From Granulicella aggregans (GTDB lineage Bacteria; Acidobacteriota; Terriglobia; Terriglobales; Acidobacteriaceae): a DNA stretch of 64,000 nucleotides. Location of the stretch: NCBI RefSeq assembly GCF_025685565.1, contig NZ_JAGSYE010000001.1:1612001-1676000 (forward strand), in the 5' to 3' direction. Below are positions 26,703-35,384 of the stretch, in pieces. The notes below the pieces were generated by a model. That model searched no databases, had not been told where the DNA came from, and saw nothing but the letters and a program-made list of their open reading frames with translations. Within the stretch, counting starts at the first letter, position 1. Every line of letters begins with the position of its first letter. Made by a program: the position numbers and the translations under genes.

Positions 26703-28385
26703 ATGTCGTCTGCGCCATTATTGCAGAGCCCGCTCATCGCCGAGACACAGACCTTTCCGGTCCTCACGGATGCACAGATCGAACGTCTGCGTCCGTTCTC
26801 CGAGCAACGCAGGGTGGAGTGCGGGGACATCTTGTATCGTCCTGGTGAAGTCGGCGTATCTCTTTACATCCTTCTCACTGCTCATGTCGAAGTGGTTCAG
26901 CCAGATTTGAACGGTGAGCGCTACTTCGCAACGTTCAGCCCGGGTATGTTCACGGGCGAGTCCGCCATGATCGCGGAGCAGAAGATGATCGTCCTCGCCA
27001 GGGTCACCGAGGCAGGCGAGGTTCTGAAGATCAGACCTGAAGCGCTTCGAACCGTCGTTGCAAGGGACTCCGAATTGGCGGAGTTGTTTCTGCGAGCGTT
27101 TATGCTCCGGCGGCTATCGCTGATCCGGAAACAACTTGGCAATGCTGCGCTCATCGGCTCTCGCCATTCGGCAGACTCGATGCGGCTCCGGGAGTTCCTC
27201 GGGAGAAACGGTCACCCGTATAACTTCGTCGACCTCGATACCGACTCATCCGCTCAGGACCTGCTGGATCGCCTCGCCGTCAAGATCGAGGAAGTACCGA
27301 TCGTCATCTGCAATGGGGAGACGGTGCTCCGCAATCCTTCCACGATGGAACTGGCAAAGTGCCTTGGCCTGAACCAGGGTATCGATCATAGTCTGCTGCG
27401 CGACTTGATCGTGGTAGGCGGCGGTCCGGCGGGTCTCGCTGCTGCTGTGTATGCGGCCTCCGAAGGTCTCGACGTGCTCATCGTTGAGCACCATGCGCCG
27501 GGAGGACAAGCGGGATCGAGCTCGAGAATCGAGAACTACCTCGGGTTTCCTACAGGCATCTCCGGGCAAGAACTCGCAGCAAATGCAAAGGTGCAAGCGC
27601 TAAAGTTTGGGGCAAAACTGGCAGTTGCGCATTCTGTCGTCGAATTTCGTTGCCGCCGGACACCCTTCGAATTAGTGCTGGACGACGGGAGCCTTCTATT
27701 TACCAGATCGGTCGTCATAGCCACCGGCGCCCGCTATAACAAGCCGGATGTGCCGGGGATCGATCGATTTGCAGGCAATGGTGTTCACTATGGAGCGACG
27801 TACCTGGAGGCCCAGCTTTGCGAGGGTGAGGATGTCGTGGTGGTTGGCGGAGGTAACTCCGCTGGGCAGGCAGCAGTGTTCCTCGCGCAGACGGCACGCA
27901 AGGTTTACATGCTGGTTCGCGGAGCCGACATGGCTTCGACGATGTCCCGATATCTCATTCAACGGATCTCAAATAACCCGGCCATCGAATTGCAATGCAA
28001 CACGGAACTCACGGAGCTTGCTGGCAACAACCATCTTGAAGAAGTCTTATGGAGGGATAAGGTCACCCAGACTTTATCATGCGTCCAAGTGCATCACGTA
28101 TTTGTCATGACGGGCGCTTCACCCAACACCGCGTGGCTTCAGGATTGCGTCGCCCTCGACGAGAAGGGCTTTGTTCTGACTGGCCCCGACTTGCCGCTAG
28201 AAATGAAATCAGACACCGGTCAGGCGTGGCCGCTCTCCCGTCCGCCGCAGAGACTGGAGAGCAGTCTTCCGGGAGTGTTCGTGGTCGGCGACGTCCGTGC
28301 CGGCAGCGTGAAGCGTGTGGCTTCGGCGGTGGGTGAAGGGGCTAACGCAGTCAGCCTCGTTCATAGGTTTCTGGCGGAGACCTAG
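26703..28385 (+). CDS. Fusion of cyclic-nucleotide-binding domain and thioredoxin-reductase-like flavoprotein
   Basis: 560 residues from ATG 26703. Residues about 20-140 form a CAP-type nucleotide-binding domain (LYILLTAHVEVV, SPGMFTGESAMI). Residues about 155-220 are a glutaredoxin-like module (GHPYNFVDLDTDSSAQDLLD). The rest is a two-dinucleotide-domain flavoprotein (VVGGGPAGLAAAVYAASEG for FAD, VVVGGGNSAGQAAVFLA for NADPH, VFVVGDVRAGSVKRVASAVGEGA). The redox CxxC of thioredoxin reductases is replaced: GVHYGATYLEAQLC. So it is not a standard thioredoxin reductase; the electron acceptor is unknown. Confidence 0.87.
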   Translation: MSSAPLLQSPLIAETQTFPVLTDAQIERLRPFSEQRRVECGDILYRPGEVGVSLYILLTAHVEVVQPDLNGERYFATFSPGMFTGESAMIAEQKMIVLARVTEAGEVLKIRPEALRTVVARDSELAELFLRAFMLRRLSLIRKQLGNAALIGSRHSADSMRLREFLGRNGHPYNFVDLDTDSSAQDLLDRLAVKIEEVPIVICNGETVLRNPSTMELAKCLGLNQGIDHSLLRDLIVVGGGPAGLAAAVYAASEGLDVLIVEHHAPGGQAGSSSRIENYLGFPTGISGQELAANAKVQALKFGAKLAVAHSVVEFRCRRTPFELVLDDGSLLFTRSVVIATGARYNKPDVPGIDRFAGNGVHYGATYLEAQLCEGEDVVVVGGGNSAGQAAVFLAQTARKVYMLVRGADMASTMSRYLIQRISNNPAIELQCNTELTELAGNNHLEEVLWRDKVTQTLSCVQVHHVFVMTGASPNTAWLQDCVALDEKGFVLTGPDLPLEMKSDTGQAWPLSRPPQRLESSLPGVFVVGDVRAGSVKRVASAVGEGANAVSLVHRFLAET

Positions 28386-28448
28386 ACTCCCTAAGCTTCA
28401 ACGGCGTTCATCCCTGCACCTTCGCAGGTGGCATGCTCAATTCGAGGG

Positions 28449-28465
28449 GCGGCCCACAGGGCCGC
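28449..28465 (+). terminator. Short GC-rich hairpin after the flavoprotein gene
   Basis: GCGGCCC (28449-28455) and GGGCCGC (28459-28465) pair perfectly around a 3-nt loop, 64 bp after the stop at 28385. The following bases TCTCC give only a weak T-run. Confidence 0.35.
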
Positions 28466-28546
28466 TCTCCTATGTGCGGAAAGGACAGCAGAGAACTGGG
28501 TATACAGCCACCATCACTGAACGAATGTAATGGAAAGCTGTGATAG

Positions 28547-28880
28547 TCACTGCCAAGCGATATTGATACCGACAAGCTCGACGGCAAGGTCACCGAAGAC
28601 TTCTGGAAGCGGAAGATGGGCGACTGGTAGATGGAAGAACAGCAGGTAAGGATGGCCTTGGACGGGCTCACTCTCGCCGGAACGACCAATCGGGCACTGG
28701 ATGCCGAGAAGGTGTTCGAACTTGCGGATCATGCTTATTATCTTTATCTTAGCCAAGATCCGACGGAAACAGCCAAACTGCTCAGAATGATGTGTTCGAA
28801 CTTTTCCGTGGATGCGCTAAGTGTAACGCCTACATACAGATACCCATTCAACTGATCTTCCAAAAAGTCAAATGGAAGAA
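28547..28880 (+). pseudogene. C-terminal remnant of a large serine recombinase
   Basis: The frame reads DIDTDKLDGKVTEDFWKRKMGDW, a TAG stop (28628-28630), MEEQQVRMALDGL, LDAEKVFELADHAYYLYLSQ and AKLLRMMCSNFSVDALSVTPTYRYPFN. After frame repair IFQKVK(M)EEWSG runs directly into the tRNA-Pro 3' end. This is the hallmark C-terminus of zinc-ribbon serine recombinases that lie next to tRNA genes. The catalytic domain is absent, and there is one stop plus at least one frameshift. Confidence 0.75.
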
Positions 28881-28925
28881 TGGTCGGGACGACTAGATTC
28901 GAACTAGCGACCTCACCCACCCCAA
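28879..28925. repeat. Left attachment repeat (att copy, partial tRNA-Pro)
   Basis: 47 bp identical to 40259-40305. It covers the CCA end, acceptor 3' strand, T-arm and part of the anticodon arm of tRNA-Pro(GGG) on the minus strand. Identity stops sharply at 28926 inside the anticodon stem, so this copy cannot fold as a tRNA. Confidence 0.9.
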
Positions 28926-29536
28926 CGCAGGCCGCACGGGAATCTAGCCAACTACGACTGATTTTGCAGTGCATTAGGAAGCTGGTAGCAACCGATCGAA
29001 ACCCATAGTGTTCCCAGACTGTTCCCACGAATGTTCCTTCGGACTGGCCTCGCATTGCAACCGCAGCGCGAACGGTGGCCAAGCCCACGAATTCAAATTT
29101 TCGTCAGCGACAGCCTGAAATGTTAGCCGGTATTTAGCTGTCGTGCGCCGTCCTGACGTCGGTTCTTAGAAAGCAGCAGGTCACGAGACGATTGCGATGG
29201 CTGGTCGCATATGTAGAGCCGGATCCGTGTCGGACACCTTATCCAGGTTTTGCGTCGGTTCCTCCATGGGTCTGGATCTCCAACCCAGCCACGTATTCGC
29301 GCACCGTTCGGTTGCGATAACCCATAATGAGCTTTAATCCTCACAAAGATGATCCCCAACAGCATGCTCAAACGATGGTGCCAAACGCCTCGGAGCGCCA
29401 TACATATCTCATGAAATTGAGCTGATTCGTGCGGAGTCTTTCAACATCCAAGTAGGTTTTTCGTCAACTGAGAATACCCGGCGCGGATCGCTTCCGAGAA
29501 CCAGATTTTCGAGGACCTCACGACTATGAGCCGGGT
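28926..29536. other. Left end of the element without a supported gene
   Basis: Only short frames occur; the longest (29123-29401, minus) shows no family and no good ribosome site. The stretch holds the TGTTCC repeats at 29009-29037. Confidence 0.45.
29009..29037. promoter_or_regulatory. Candidate integrase arm-type sites, left end
   Basis: TGTTCC occurs three times in the same orientation at 29009, 29020 and 29032, i.e. every 11-12 bp, about 85 bp inside the left attachment repeat. A matching set sits inside the right end (40194-40222). One-helical-turn spacing and presence at both ends fit arm sites for a lambda-type integrase. Confidence 0.5.
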
Positions 29537-32194
29537 CTACAACACCCGGGGATTCAGCTCCTCCACAATAAAACGTCCCCATGTCTTGAGGACCGCCTTC
29601 GCAACGTTTCTGTATGACTTGGAAGGAATCGAATTGAGCGCCGGGGCGATGGCAGCTTCGAAGCCTTTTCCAGCGCCCGTTCTATCAAGCATCCAAGCCT
29701 CGCTTGCCAACCGAACCTTCGGGAGCCCCAAGGCCACCAACGCAATCTGCGCCCTCAGCCCCTTTTCTTCAATCTGGAGCAGGCTGGATCCCCGTTTCGT
29801 CAGCGCCGCATCGGGACCGTCGTTCTCGATCAGACCAAGAGCCCTTAAGTCATACAGTGGCTTTTCCAAATCTTTCGTCCTCAAAATTCTGCCAAGGTTT
29901 TTGAACCGAAGTAGCACCTCGTAGTCCTTCTCTGGACGCCACTGCGGAATAAACACTGCCGCGCCTGCAGGTCGCTTGGGGAGAAGCCGCAGCCGCCGAC
30001 CAAAATCCACGCCAGCGTATCGGAACCAGGCGATGAAATAGCTGGCATATGTCCGCCATGTCTTGGCACGAAAACTGTATCTTTTAAATGCTAGGCTAAG
30101 GGCTTCGACAACATCCTCATGCGAAATTGTGTCTCCTTCAATCCGCGCCAGAGTTCGTGCCAATATATGCTCCTGGAGTCTGCCTCGCATAAACGCCTTG
30201 AAATCATCTTCGCTTTGAATCGTTGGTCGGATGGTATACCGGTCCTCATCCTGGGCCTTGGTGACCGCACCCAAGTACCGGAGCTCGCGGAGACGATTCA
30301 GCGCCGTCCCCTCACTGAGCCCCGGCGAGCCGGCAAGGATCTCATCGAGGCTGGCGGTTCTTCGCCCGAGAAGAAACTTCAGGGTCTTAACGCATGGCGT
30401 CGGGAACTGCCTTAACAAAAAGCTCTCCCCAATCGGGCGAATCTTCCCCTCCACGAGATAGTCACGAAAAATGTCCCAGTAGACGTTGTATTTTGTTCCG
30501 GACTTGACGATTAGACGCCGGTTCAGTTGAAGCTGCTGGATAACTTGTTCGCTTACTTTTTCGTCAATCTCAGCAGCGTCGAAGGGGTCGCCCTCATATC
30601 CTCGCTTCGCGATGTATCTAAGAGCGCGAATCTCATCGGGCGATAGTATTTCTTCGTCTTCCTTCATCAATTCATCGACGTTTAGGTTTTGATCCACCAG
30701 TTCGTCGGGGCGAATTCCTTTACGCAGCTGATGGTAGCAGTGAATTGATAAACGCTTGATCAGCCATGGAAATCCTTGGGAGCTTTCGCTCAGTTTCCTG
30801 CGCAGGTCAAATGGGACAGCGTGGCCGCTTTCGTCCTCGAGCTGCCGGAGAACCAAATTGATTTCGGAGTCTAACATTGCGTCAACCCCGAAGGGCTCAG
30901 CCAAGTCGCGAGCTTGCTGCCATAGGCTATACGCCGGGTTGTCAATTGGGACGTTAATCTCAGATTTCCAGCTAAACCCAACAATCAAGTTCCCGGACTC
31001 GGCGTTAACGTCCAACATGAATTTATGGAACGCCTGAAACAGGTCCGCCTTGCGAAACATGTCCTCAAACTGATCGAAAACGAGAACTAGGACCTTGCGG
31101 TTTTCTGAAAGCCAATCGAGAAGAGCCCGTGCCTCAGGGGAGGCAAGAACATCGTAGTTAGACGCGACATTCGCACGACTAAATTGGGGCGGGACGAACC
31201 CACTTTTTGCCGCAGAGGCCACCATCTTCGCAAATGCCATGCCCACAAAAGCACCGGTATTGGCGGACCGCGAATCAACTGCCATGACATGGAGCCAGTG
31301 CTTGTTTCGTTTGTTCCGACTGCGTGCCCTTAGTTCCGCTATCAACGAGCTCTTGCCCCAACCAGATTTGCTTTCGATAAAGAAAACCCTTCTAGCTGAA
31401 GTTGATTCGAGGGGTGTGTGCAGAAAAGAGTAAAGATGGTGTCTTACGTCTTTTCTGCCGATAAAAAACTTCGAGCCGACTGGCCGATAGTCGTCCCACT
31501 GCTCAGCCTCCTGTATCTCAGCGACAGCATCGAGGGGGGCTGCAAAAGTTTTTGCTATTTCGACGGATTGCTCCTCTACTTTGTCGAGCCCTCGTACGTC
31601 ATCGAGGTCCGCGATGAATCTCGCTGCGTCGGCTGACAGTTCGCCACCGGATGCTGGAGTCACATGGTAATGCGTAGGAACCACTGTGTCGGAGAGAATC
31701 GTAATCCAGAAACGACCCAAATACGAGTACAGCAGGATCAGCTTTGTCGGCGTCATTCCGGCGGGTGCAGCATGAGAGGGGGCGGGGCCGACCAGTCGCG
31801 CGTGCTGGAGAAGCTCGCAGACTTTGTCGGGTCCCCAGAATATCAGATTCTTGTGTTTTATCGTCGGAACAAGGCCGGCAGCCTGGTGCTGAAGTTCGGT
31901 TGTGTGGACGAAAAATCCGTACTTGGCATGCTTTGCCACAAGCACATTGAATGAGAAATTCTTGATATCGCCCGAATCAATGCTCGTGCGCGCCTTGCAT
32001 TCAACAAGCGCCGTATCAGCTGGCCGATCCAAGTGCTCGCATAGAAGGTCAATTTCGCTTCCGGTGAAATTGACTCTTTGGACCACTTTATAGCGTTGGG
32101 TCTCCATCACAGAACGCAACAGGTTTTCGAAGAAGTCGCCTTTGGACTGTTGAGTTGCGGAAGGATCCGGAATTATCTGTACCTGCTTGATCAT
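29537..32194 (-). CDS. Mrr-like nuclease domain fused to a STAND-type NTPase, winged-helix C-terminus; candidate defence effector
   Basis: 885 residues. Residues 1-135 match a PD-(D/E)xK restriction-endonuclease fold of the Mrr kind: E23, D49 (SEIDLL) and E65/K67 (VECKART). After a linker, FFIGR at 243-247 opens a P-loop NTPase with Walker A SKSGWGKSS (275-283; Ser at the first usual Gly) and Walker B VLVLVFDQFED (368-378; D374, E377), the layout of STAND/AAA_16 ATPases. The C-terminal half has winged-helix-like segments near 605-655 and 757-805 rather than TPR repeats. Domain order nuclease-STAND-sensor recalls Avs-type defence proteins, but it is much shorter and ends differently. It lies next to the left att site, 204 bp after the two-gene unit upstream. 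Function is inferred. Confidence 0.82.
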   Translation of the reverse strand: MIKQVQIIPDPSATQQSKGDFFENLLRSVMETQRYKVVQRVNFTGSEIDLLCEHLDRPADTALVECKARTSIDSGDIKNFSFNVLVAKHAKYGFFVHTTELQHQAAGLVPTIKHKNLIFWGPDKVCELLQHARLVGPAPSHAAPAGMTPTKLILLYSYLGRFWITILSDTVVPTHYHVTPASGGELSADAARFIADLDDVRGLDKVEEQSVEIAKTFAAPLDAVAEIQEAEQWDDYRPVGSKFFIGRKDVRHHLYSFLHTPLESTSARRVFFIESKSGWGKSSLIAELRARSRNKRNKHWLHVMAVDSRSANTGAFVGMAFAKMVASAAKSGFVPPQFSRANVASNYDVLASPEARALLDWLSENRKVLVLVFDQFEDMFRKADLFQAFHKFMLDVNAESGNLIVGFSWKSEINVPIDNPAYSLWQQARDLAEPFGVDAMLDSEINLVLRQLEDESGHAVPFDLRRKLSESSQGFPWLIKRLSIHCYHQLRKGIRPDELVDQNLNVDELMKEDEEILSPDEIRALRYIAKRGYEGDPFDAAEIDEKVSEQVIQQLQLNRRLIVKSGTKYNVYWDIFRDYLVEGKIRPIGESFLLRQFPTPCVKTLKFLLGRRTASLDEILAGSPGLSEGTALNRLRELRYLGAVTKAQDEDRYTIRPTIQSEDDFKAFMRGRLQEHILARTLARIEGDTISHEDVVEALSLAFKRYSFRAKTWRTYASYFIAWFRYAGVDFGRRLRLLPKRPAGAAVFIPQWRPEKDYEVLLRFKNLGRILRTKDLEKPLYDLRALGLIENDGPDAALTKRGSSLLQIEEKGLRAQIALVALGLPKVRLASEAWMLDRTGAGKGFEAAIAPALNSIPSKSYRNVAKAVLKTWGRFIVEELNPRVL

Positions 32195-32398
32195 CTATCC
32201 TCTCAGGTGGCTTCTCGACGCAGCATGGCAGAAGACGCATGAGGCTGCTAGGCAACACACGTTGATAATGAACTGGCTAAGCGCAGACAGGTCCATCCAA
32301 GCTTAACCGAGTTCCGGGCGGCGACCTGACCCAAAGTAAGTAACAATGGTGAGGCGAAGCAGGTTTATTCAAGCCGAGATATCCATGGTTGGAAACCC
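32195..32398. other. Gap between cargo genes
   Basis: 204 bp between the 464-residue and 885-residue genes on the minus strand. It could hold a promoter for the STAND gene; no strong hairpin or core promoter is evident. Confidence 0.35.
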
Positions 32399-33793
32399 CT
32401 AAGACCGCTGGACTTCTGTATCTTCCTGCTCCACTTCGTCAAAGAGCCGTTGTGCATTAGCCAAGGGTGCATTCGGCCTTTCGGTCTCTCCGTTGTTTAC
32501 CGTCTTCACTCCTTGTGAGGAGGTAGCGGCCGGCAACTCTAGATGCTCCTGTGGGCCGATAGACTGTGACGCCTCATGATCGCCCTTCGACTCAGAGCCT
32601 GTCTGTGCCGGGTCGCTCGCCGAATCAACATGCTCTCGGCGAACGGGTTGGTACAGCGAATCTGGAATCGCATCAATCGATTTAAGGATCCGGAGAAATT
32701 CATTCACGATGCCTACTCGGCCTTTGATATCGGAATTGCGGTGCAGCTTCAGAGACTCTATCCCGTCGCGTTGTTTGAGGAAACGTTCGGATATCAAGAG
32801 GTCGGTTATTGACGGAAATGTGGCAGCAAGTTGCGGAGCCTCAATGAGCATCTTAACGATTTGCTGAATCTCCAAGATATACGGTGAGGTTGGCATGGCA
32901 AAGGCAGACTCTTCAAGAGCGGGGTGTATGCCTGTGTGCTGGTAAACCATTTCGGATGTCAACCGATGCGCTGCCCGAAAGATCCGCTTCGCGAACTTGG
33001 CGTCTATATGCCCATAGGTCAGTCCTTTTTGAATAAAGCCGTCGCGCTCTAAGGGGGATAACCCATTTGAGCGTTCACATATCTTCATCAGGAACATGCT
33101 CAATTGCGCCACGCATTCAGAGATGAGAAACTTTGTCAGCGATTCGGATACAAAGCGTTGCTCTCTGAGCTGCCGAGACAAGGAACGAAGATAGTGTAGT
33201 AGGAAATTTATCCCAGCAAATGGCTCGTGAAACCGGACTTCACCCGCGAGAGTTAGGTACAACTCGCGATTAGCTGGTTCGACCTTCAGAGCTTTTTGCC
33301 ATTCGGCCTCGTGGGCTTTGAAAAAATTGCTATCTGATACGCCAAGCCAAATCTCTGACGGGATTCCGATCGCCTTTTCTAGTTCTTCGAGGCGGGGTAG
33401 ATCCAGTATTTCGATTCCTGCCTCCTTGGCGAAATCCTTGATATCCCACTTCGTGCTACGCCGGACAAGCGTCGCACTGCTTGCGTTCACGTACTGTTTT
33501 AGCCCCGCTAACCAAAAAATGCGGTCTAGGGGGCCTTCGCCCCCACTTTTGCACTCCAGGATACGCATCTCCGGTCGGAAAAGCTCGGAATATTTGATTG
33601 CTAAGACGTCGAGATCCGTGGCGTGATTCAGATACTCGGCAGTGTATATTTGGCGTCCCTTCCGCACAAAAAATCCCATGTGTATAAAGAGTCGCGCGAC
33701 GCGACATTCTAAGGCATCGCCGGCAGCAACATTCGGCTTGGGCAGCGACGGTTGCTTTTCGGGTATTCTTGCAGAGTTCCTAGGTTTACTCAT
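32399..33793 (-). CDS. PD-(D/E)xK nuclease-like protein, cargo gene 2
   Basis: 464 residues. The N-terminal about 125 residues show a restriction-endonuclease-like signature: E29 (DALECRVARLF), D62 (TDLDVLAI) and E80-x-K82 (MRILECKSGG), followed by FWLAGLKQYVNASSATLV. This spacing fits a DNA-cutting or resolvase-like core. The middle (about 180-340) is helical and unrecognised. The last about 90 residues are polar and probably disordered. The start codon overlaps the stop of the upstream winged-helix gene by 4 bp (33790-33793), so the two proteins are made together and probably interact. No family name can be given. Confidence 0.75.
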   Translation of the reverse strand: MSKPRNSARIPEKQPSLPKPNVAAGDALECRVARLFIHMGFFVRKGRQIYTAEYLNHATDLDVLAIKYSELFRPEMRILECKSGGEGPLDRIFWLAGLKQYVNASSATLVRRSTKWDIKDFAKEAGIEILDLPRLEELEKAIGIPSEIWLGVSDSNFFKAHEAEWQKALKVEPANRELYLTLAGEVRFHEPFAGINFLLHYLRSLSRQLREQRFVSESLTKFLISECVAQLSMFLMKICERSNGLSPLERDGFIQKGLTYGHIDAKFAKRIFRAAHRLTSEMVYQHTGIHPALEESAFAMPTSPYILEIQQIVKMLIEAPQLAATFPSITDLLISERFLKQRDGIESLKLHRNSDIKGRVGIVNEFLRILKSIDAIPDSLYQPVRREHVDSASDPAQTGSESKGDHEASQSIGPQEHLELPAATSSQGVKTVNNGETERPNAPLANAQRLFDEVEQEDTEVQRS

Positions 33794-35109
33794 CGCCTGT
33801 TCCTATAAGAACGTAGTTCAAATGCTAGCCCGTCCCTCAAGTCGACGAACTCCTTGGGCAGGTCCCTCTTAAGCCTCACGGCATCTGGGGAGCTGAAGTT
33901 CTTGCCTCCGCCTTCCAGAAGCTTCAATGGTACCGATTCTGGAGGGGGGAGAATTACATTTTGCTCCAGCACGTCCCGCACCGACTCAACAACATCTTGT
34001 TTTCTGAGCTCCATATGAAATCGCCCACTGTATATTCTCGACTCGACCACACTTACGATGCCCCTCGCAAGCGGCAAAGGATAGTCCTCTCCTATCGCGG
34101 TCGCTGGCCCGACCTGTCCGTTCCGCAGGAGAGAATTTATTAGGACTGCGGGCTGCATAATCTTCCCACGATCTTGCGTCGAGTAGATTTGGCCGTAGCG
34201 TAGTGAATTCAACAGTAATTTTGAATCGTCGATCAGGTCGCGACTTGGACCCTCTCCTTTAGCGTTGGTAAAAATGCCCCAAGCGTCTGGCGCGGTCGGA
34301 AACTCGCGGATCGTGTTTCCAGATTTAAGTGAGATCGCAGACACGTCTATGATCCCAACGTTGACGAGTAGAGTTACAACCTGGTTATTTGTTCCTTTTG
34401 GGAATGGGAAGCCGGGTTTTCGCTGGACATGCCGTAATATCTCTGTCGCTTCATCCCTCTGAGCCTGCGGCAATCCCTTGATAACCTTGTAAGCATCTGA
34501 AACATTACTCTTGTAAACGTGCGGACTGTATGTTAGAGCATCTCCGCCCTCTGTCTCTGCGGTCTTACCGAGGATGCGAATTGCTACAAGCGTATGGATG
34601 GCGCTGTTGATCTCGGAATCCGAAAAACCTAGAGTGGCCAAGTGTTGGGTCAATTGACCCATCGGCGTCGGTACATGCACCGTGGATTCCAAGACTTCCA
34701 GCGCAGCTCTTGCATTTCGAGTAATGTTGTACCGATCCAGCAGCCGTGAGCATACTGCCATGACCTCCGCCTTCTCACGAACTAGCGCGTCAACACGTAG
34801 GACTGCGGGAGGAGAGACGCTGGAATCCCTGTGCACTGCGATTGCCCCCAGAGCTTCGAGGTGAACCAGACCTTCCGTTGCCTCTCTGCTCTTCAAGCGG
34901 GCATATTTGCGGAATATTTCGAATCTAGGGCCGTCCACTTCTCCTTCGGTCAGCGAACGCACCGATGAAAGAAACCCGGCAACCTTAGCCGCCAAAATAA
35001 CGGCTTCATAATCCTCGAAAACCGGATCTTCTGAATCGAAACAGCTAATTGCCTTATATAAGGCGATAGCCCAACTTCCTCGGCGCACCTGCTCAGCTAC
35101 CTGTGGCAT
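33790..35109 (-). CDS. Unknown winged-helix-like protein, cargo gene 1
   Basis: 439 residues with no signal peptide or membrane helix. Several segments look like winged helices: YARLKSREATEGLVHLEALGAIAVH (about 69-93), MGQLTQHLATLGFSDSEINSAIHTLVAIRILG (about 154-185) and NQVVTLLVNVGIIDVSA (about 243-259). No catalytic motif is seen. It is the first gene of the cargo unit and overlaps the nuclease-like gene by 4 bp. It may bind DNA and target or restrain the nuclease; that is inference. Its promoter region is shared with the resolvase gene and its res-like site. Confidence 0.7.
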   Translation of the reverse strand: MPQVAEQVRRGSWAIALYKAISCFDSEDPVFEDYEAVILAAKVAGFLSSVRSLTEGEVDGPRFEIFRKYARLKSREATEGLVHLEALGAIAVHRDSSVSPPAVLRVDALVREKAEVMAVCSRLLDRYNITRNARAALEVLESTVHVPTPMGQLTQHLATLGFSDSEINSAIHTLVAIRILGKTAETEGGDALTYSPHVYKSNVSDAYKVIKGLPQAQRDEATEILRHVQRKPGFPFPKGTNNQVVTLLVNVGIIDVSAISLKSGNTIREFPTAPDAWGIFTNAKGEGPSRDLIDDSKLLLNSLRYGQIYSTQDRGKIMQPAVLINSLLRNGQVGPATAIGEDYPLPLARGIVSVVESRIYSGRFHMELRKQDVVESVRDVLEQNVILPPPESVPLKLLEGGGKNFSSPDAVRLKRDLPKEFVDLRDGLAFELRSYRNRR

Positions 35110-35240
35110 CCGTATCCCCTGCGGTTCAGTTATTTGGATCTCTTTGTGAATGATAGATCGTAGACGAGGTATCGCTACACAGACAACGTGGGGACACCGG
35201 GGGATTGGTTCGTCAGCCGCGATCTTTCTCCGCGTTTGGG

Positions 35241-35370
35241 TGTCAGTGTTAGGTATACCTCAAACTGACATGCATCACCTGACACCTGGCAACGCATTTA
35301 GCGTCAGTATAGGGTCGAAAGTGAATTACTTGACATCAGCCACGGGAGGTCTTAGAGTCTAACCTGACAC
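35241..35370. promoter_or_regulatory. res-like recombination/operator site of the serine resolvase
   Basis: Site I is an imperfect 30-bp palindrome at 35241-35270: TGTCAGT at one end, ACTGACA at the other, centre GGTATACC. Further TGTCAG-type half-sites lie at 35279-35284 and 35302-35307 (inverted, site II) and at 35331-35335 and 35364-35369 (site III). Three subsites next to the start of a resolvase gene is the Tn3-type res plan. The site also occupies the space upstream of the cargo operon. Confidence 0.6.
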
Positions 35371-35384
35371 TCCGGGGAGGAGCG

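Noticed and set aside
3955-28887. Near-identical 34-35 bp at 3955-3989 and 28854-28887 read as attachment-site direct repeats of a second island
   Set aside because: Translation shows both belong to the C-terminal coding part of a serine recombinase (FQKVK.EEWS), so coding homology explains the match; only the overlap with the tRNA at the right copy is att-related.
28881-28925. Second tRNA gene
   Set aside because: Only the 3' half is present; identity ends inside the anticodon stem, so it is the attachment copy.
29123-29401. 92-codon minus-strand frame in the left end of the element
   Set aside because: No ribosome site, no motif, odd composition; insufficient support.
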